This document shows, piece after piece, positions 6,310-7,957 of a stretch of DNA of 7,957 nucleotides. Each line of letters begins with the position of its first letter. Within the stretch, counting starts at the first letter, position 1. The DNA is taken from assembly GCA_018647025.1 (NCBI GenBank), contig JABGTQ010000179.1, positions 1 to 7,957 of the forward strand. The letters run 5' to 3'. A model generated the notes under the pieces. That model searched no databases and had not been told where the DNA came from. It worked only from the letters and a program-made list of their open reading frames with translations. This stretch comes from Nitrospina sp. Lineage in GTDB: Bacteria; Nitrospinota; Nitrospinia; Nitrospinales; VA-1. A program made the translations under genes and the position numbers.

Positions 6310-7221
6310 ATGTCTGAAAAAACACAAGAAGGGCTAGACAATTTAATAGTTGAGGGGCTCAACTCTGAAAAGGGTGAACTGGATCTTCGAGAACGAGAAC
6401 TTGATGACGACGATATAAAATTAATTGTAGGTTCAGATAAAATTTTAGGAGTTACTGCTTTATTTTTAGAATATAACGAAATTGGCGATGAAGGTTTACA
6501 GGCTATTCTTGATTCTGAAAAGTTTAAACATCTAACTGCTTTAAATATGTTTAAAAATCAGGTTTCAGATGATGGGGTGAAGGAGATGGCTAAGTCAAAA
6601 ACTCTGCTTAATCTTTCAGAACTTGTAATGAGTGACAATAAAGTTGGAGTGGAAGGCGCCAGGGCACTTTCAGAATCTAAAACCTTGTCTAATCTAGTTT
6701 CTTTATGGGTCGGTGATCAACTAGGTGATGAAGGTGTGAGATTGTTGGTTGATTCAAAATATCTAACACGACTTAATCTTCTTACGCTTTATCGAAACAA
6801 CATTGGCGATTCAGGTGCGATAGCAATTGCGGACTCTAAGAACCTGTCAAAATTGACTGAACTTAATTTAAATTGGAATTATATTGAAGCCGAGGGTATT
6901 GAAGCTATTGCTAACTCCAAAACTCTTACGCAGTTAGAAACACTGACGTTGACCTACAACCCTATTGGAGTCGAAGGCGTTCAGTTAATAGCTAATTCAG
7001 AGAATTTTAAAAACCTTAAACTTCTTGACCTATATGAAACTTCATTAGGTAGTGAGGGTGGTCGAGTGTTAGCAGAATCTAAAAATCTTTCTAACTTGCA
7101 AACTTTGATTTTGATTCACAATGATATTAATGATGAGACTAAGGAGTTGATTAAAAACTCTAAAAATCTTCCTAATCTAACTAAGGTAGTATTCTTACCT
7201 CCAAAGAAGGCCGAAGATTAA
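6310..7221 (+). CDS. Leucine-rich repeat protein, ribonuclease-inhibitor/GALA-like type
   Basis: The 303-residue protein is almost entirely LRR. After about 19 polar residues, ten consecutive units run from 20 to 288, nine of 27 residues and one of 26, followed by NLTKVVFL and a charged tail (PPKKAED). The consensus is roughly NLxxLxLxxNxIGxEGxxxIAxSKxLx, with the IGDEG and SKNLSNL elements of RI-type (RNI-like) repeats; such units fold as strand plus helix in a curved solenoid that binds other proteins. There is no signal peptide or membrane helix, so it is probably cytoplasmic unless exported by a specialised route. A good ribosome binding site (AAAAGG, 6 nt spacing) supports the start. It is a single-gene unit with its own promoter candidate and a strong terminator. 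The binding partner cannot be inferred, and no enzymatic domain or F-box-like region is visible. Confidence 0.9.
   Translation: MSEKTQEGLDNLIVEGLNSEKGELDLRERELDDDDIKLIVGSDKILGVTALFLEYNEIGDEGLQAILDSEKFKHLTALNMFKNQVSDDGVKEMAKSKTLLNLSELVMSDNKVGVEGARALSESKTLSNLVSLWVGDQLGDEGVRLLVDSKYLTRLNLLTLYRNNIGDSGAIAIADSKNLSKLTELNLNWNYIEAEGIEAIANSKTLTQLETLTLTYNPIGVEGVQLIANSENFKNLKLLDLYETSLGSEGGRVLAESKNLSNLQTLILIHNDINDETKELIKNSKNLPNLTKVVFLPPKKAED
6367..7173 (+). repeat. Ten tandem 81-bp LRR-coding units
   Basis: Units begin at residues 20, 47, 74, 101, 128, 154, 181, 208, 235 and 262. All span 27 codons except the fifth (128-153), which has lost one residue between the strand and the turn (GDQ-LGDEG). The first unit is degenerate and acidic (LDDDDIKLIV) and probably caps the solenoid. 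At DNA level most units have diverged, but the ends of the last two share TCTAAAAATCTT exactly 81 bp apart (7078 and 7159), hinting at relatively recent duplication or exchange. Confidence 0.88.
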
Positions 7222-7307
7222 AGCTCACACTAGCGACATGATTTTTAATTTTTAAATTTCCTGGCCTAGGTCGATTTTGGTATCTAAGCTTAGTTTTTAC
7301 AATTACC

Positions 7308-7342
7308 AGGGGACCTCAAAGACTTTGAGGGGCCCCTTTTTT
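7308..7342 (+). terminator. Strong intrinsic terminator of the LRR gene
   Basis: AGGGG (7308-7312) pairs with CCCCT (7333-7337), then, past a small internal loop (A against GG), CCTCAAA (7314-7320) pairs with TTTGAGG (7324-7330) around a GAC loop. Six T follow at 7337-7342, the first of them shared with the stem. The stem is about 12 bp and much richer in G and C than the surrounding DNA. The other strand has no T tract after the hairpin, so it acts rightwards only. It lies 86 nt past the LRR stop and separates that gene from the next one. Confidence 0.9.
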
Positions 7343-7395
7343 ATTTGTGTGTTTTTTATTATTCTTGCTTGATGTTAGAATCAGTTATTACTTTT

Positions 7396-7401
7396 TATAA
7401 T
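7396..7401 (+). promoter_or_regulatory. -10 element candidate for the repeat-protein gene at 7428
   Basis: A perfect TATAAT sits 26 nt before the ATG at 7428. The -35 position at 17-nt spacing reads TGTTAG (7373-7378), a poor match; TTGATG (7369-7374) is better but 21 nt away. Since a strong terminator precedes it, the downstream gene needs its own promoter, and this is the best candidate between them. Confidence 0.33.
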
Positions 7402-7427
7402 TAGTAATTCAAAGAAAATTTAAACAG

Positions 7428-7957
7428 ATGTTTATTGGAAGTCATCCTGATCTATTAGATTTATGGCCTTTTCGAGAGGACAGTATTTATGTTGTTGGGA
7501 AGGATGGTATCCCTCAGCATTACAACGGTAAGGAGTGGCAACCTGTCGTCACTAAGAATGCGAACCCACTCATGGGGATATGGGCTTCAGATGAAAATAA
7601 TATTTACGCTGTGGGTGTTGGCGGTGTGGTACTTCACTATCAAGGTAAGAAATGGGATCAAATCGACACAGGTAGTTATGACTCTTTGAATGCAGCTTAT
7701 GGGTATGATCGTAATAATGTTTTTATATACGGAGTAGGTGGTCGACTTTTATTTTGGGGAGGAGATCAGTGGCATTACAGGGAACCAAACACCATTCATG
7801 ATCTTTTTTGTATGTGGGGAACAGATATAAATAATATTCATTCGGTAGGTGGTGAAGGAACATATCGCTTTCACGACGGAAAGCAATTTCAGCGGCGAGA
7901 TGAATTGACTAGTGAAGAGGTTTCATTGTATGGAGTTTGGGGTTCCGCTAGTGATGA
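7428..7957 (+). CDS. 39-residue tandem-repeat protein, probable beta-propeller (cut by window edge)
   Basis: The frame opens with ATG at 7428 and stays open for 176 codons to the right edge; an in-frame stop at 7398-7400 limits it upstream. The product is built of repeats of the form L-x3-W-x2-(D/E)-x-N-I-Y-x-V-G-x-x-G-x3-(H/F)-(Y/W)-x-G-x-x-W. Conserved W/Y residues fall at 13, 52, 91, 130 and 171, giving spacings of 39, 39, 39 and 41. This pattern recalls the WG...IYAVG repeats of BNR/YCF48-like or myxobacterial propeller proteins. Those are often lipoproteins or secreted, whereas this one starts its first repeat within 9 residues and has no signal peptide. No clear ribosome binding site is visible (AAAGAAAA lies 9 nt upstream). 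Function is not recognisable, and the C-terminal part, which could hold another domain, is outside the window. Confidence 0.78.
   Translation, partial: MFIGSHPDLLDLWPFREDSIYVVGKDGIPQHYNGKEWQPVVTKNANPLMGIWASDENNIYAVGVGGVVLHYQGKKWDQIDTGSYDSLNAAYGYDRNNVFIYGVGGRLLFWGGDQWHYREPNTIHDLFCMWGTDINNIHSVGGEGTYRFHDGKQFQRRDELTSEEVSLYGVWGSASD
7452..7957 (+). repeat. Tandem 117-bp units coding propeller-like blades
   Basis: Units start at 7452, 7569, 7686, 7803 and 7926 (residues 9, 48, 87, 126 and 167), each opening with Leu four residues before the aromatic anchor. The fourth unit is two residues longer, and the fifth is cut by the window edge. The units are clearly related as protein but not as near-identical DNA, so the array is old rather than freshly expanded. 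Confidence 0.75.

Noticed and set aside
7284..7298. Palindrome CTAAGCTTAG followed by five T, as a terminator
   Set aside because: A 10-bp palindrome with no room for a loop gives at most three stable pairs, and a far stronger terminator lies a few bases downstream.
7489..7689. 66-codon plus-strand frame inside the 39-residue repeat gene
   Set aside because: It is in a different frame from the repeat-bearing frame, which is open from 7401 to the window edge and shows clear 39-residue periodicity.

Overview
The window is an AT-rich bacterial segment, with very AT-rich spacers between genes. Proteins with signal peptides and a Bat-type inner-membrane/periplasmic operon point to a Gram-negative bacterium. 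The mix of a MoxR/DUF58/Bat operon, a Bax-inhibitor-1 family protein, a ribonuclease-inhibitor-type leucine-rich repeat (LRR) protein and a short-repeat propeller-like protein fits a deltaproteobacterial-type lineage (SAR324-like or Bdellovibrio-like). That placement is an inference and no marker gene here settles it.

Left part, everything on the minus strand. Positions 1-317 hold the N-terminal part of a BI-1/YccA family membrane protein that runs off the left edge, with its own promoter candidate around 412-440. After a 303-bp AT-rich spacer comes a six-gene operon read from right to left: moxR (6053-5061), DUF58 (4967-4029), a small membrane-anchored TPR protein (4026-3577), a batD-like gene (3580-2627), batA (2615-1620) and batB (1616-621). 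The last five genes are packed with gaps of 2, -4, 11 and 3 nt, so they are almost certainly co-transcribed and translationally coupled. A MoxR AAA+ ATPase, a DUF58 protein with a VWA-type metal site, two membrane VWA proteins with intact metal sites and a periplasmic Ig-like BatD subunit together form the conserved MoxR-Bat system. It is thought to act as a chaperone or assembly machine at the cell envelope and has been linked to stress or oxygen tolerance in some species.

Right part, everything on the plus strand. A divergent 256-bp intergenic region carries a plausible promoter (6221-6248) and a 7-bp inverted repeat at the predicted start of transcription. It drives a stand-alone cytoplasmic LRR protein (6310-7221) built from ten back-to-back units of 27 residues (one of 26), which ends in a strong intrinsic terminator (7308-7342). 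A second plus-strand gene starts at 7428 and is cut by the right edge. It encodes 39-residue tandem repeats resembling beta-propeller blades.

Most of the window is a recognisable, ordinary chromosomal region. I found no RNA genes, CRISPR arrays, insertion sequences or attachment sites. The less ordinary points are the subunit layout of the Bat operon (TPR as a separate small protein; BatD joined to a DUF4381-like cytoplasmic part), the regular LRR protein with a dyad at its promoter, and the signal-peptide-less 39-residue repeat protein beside it.
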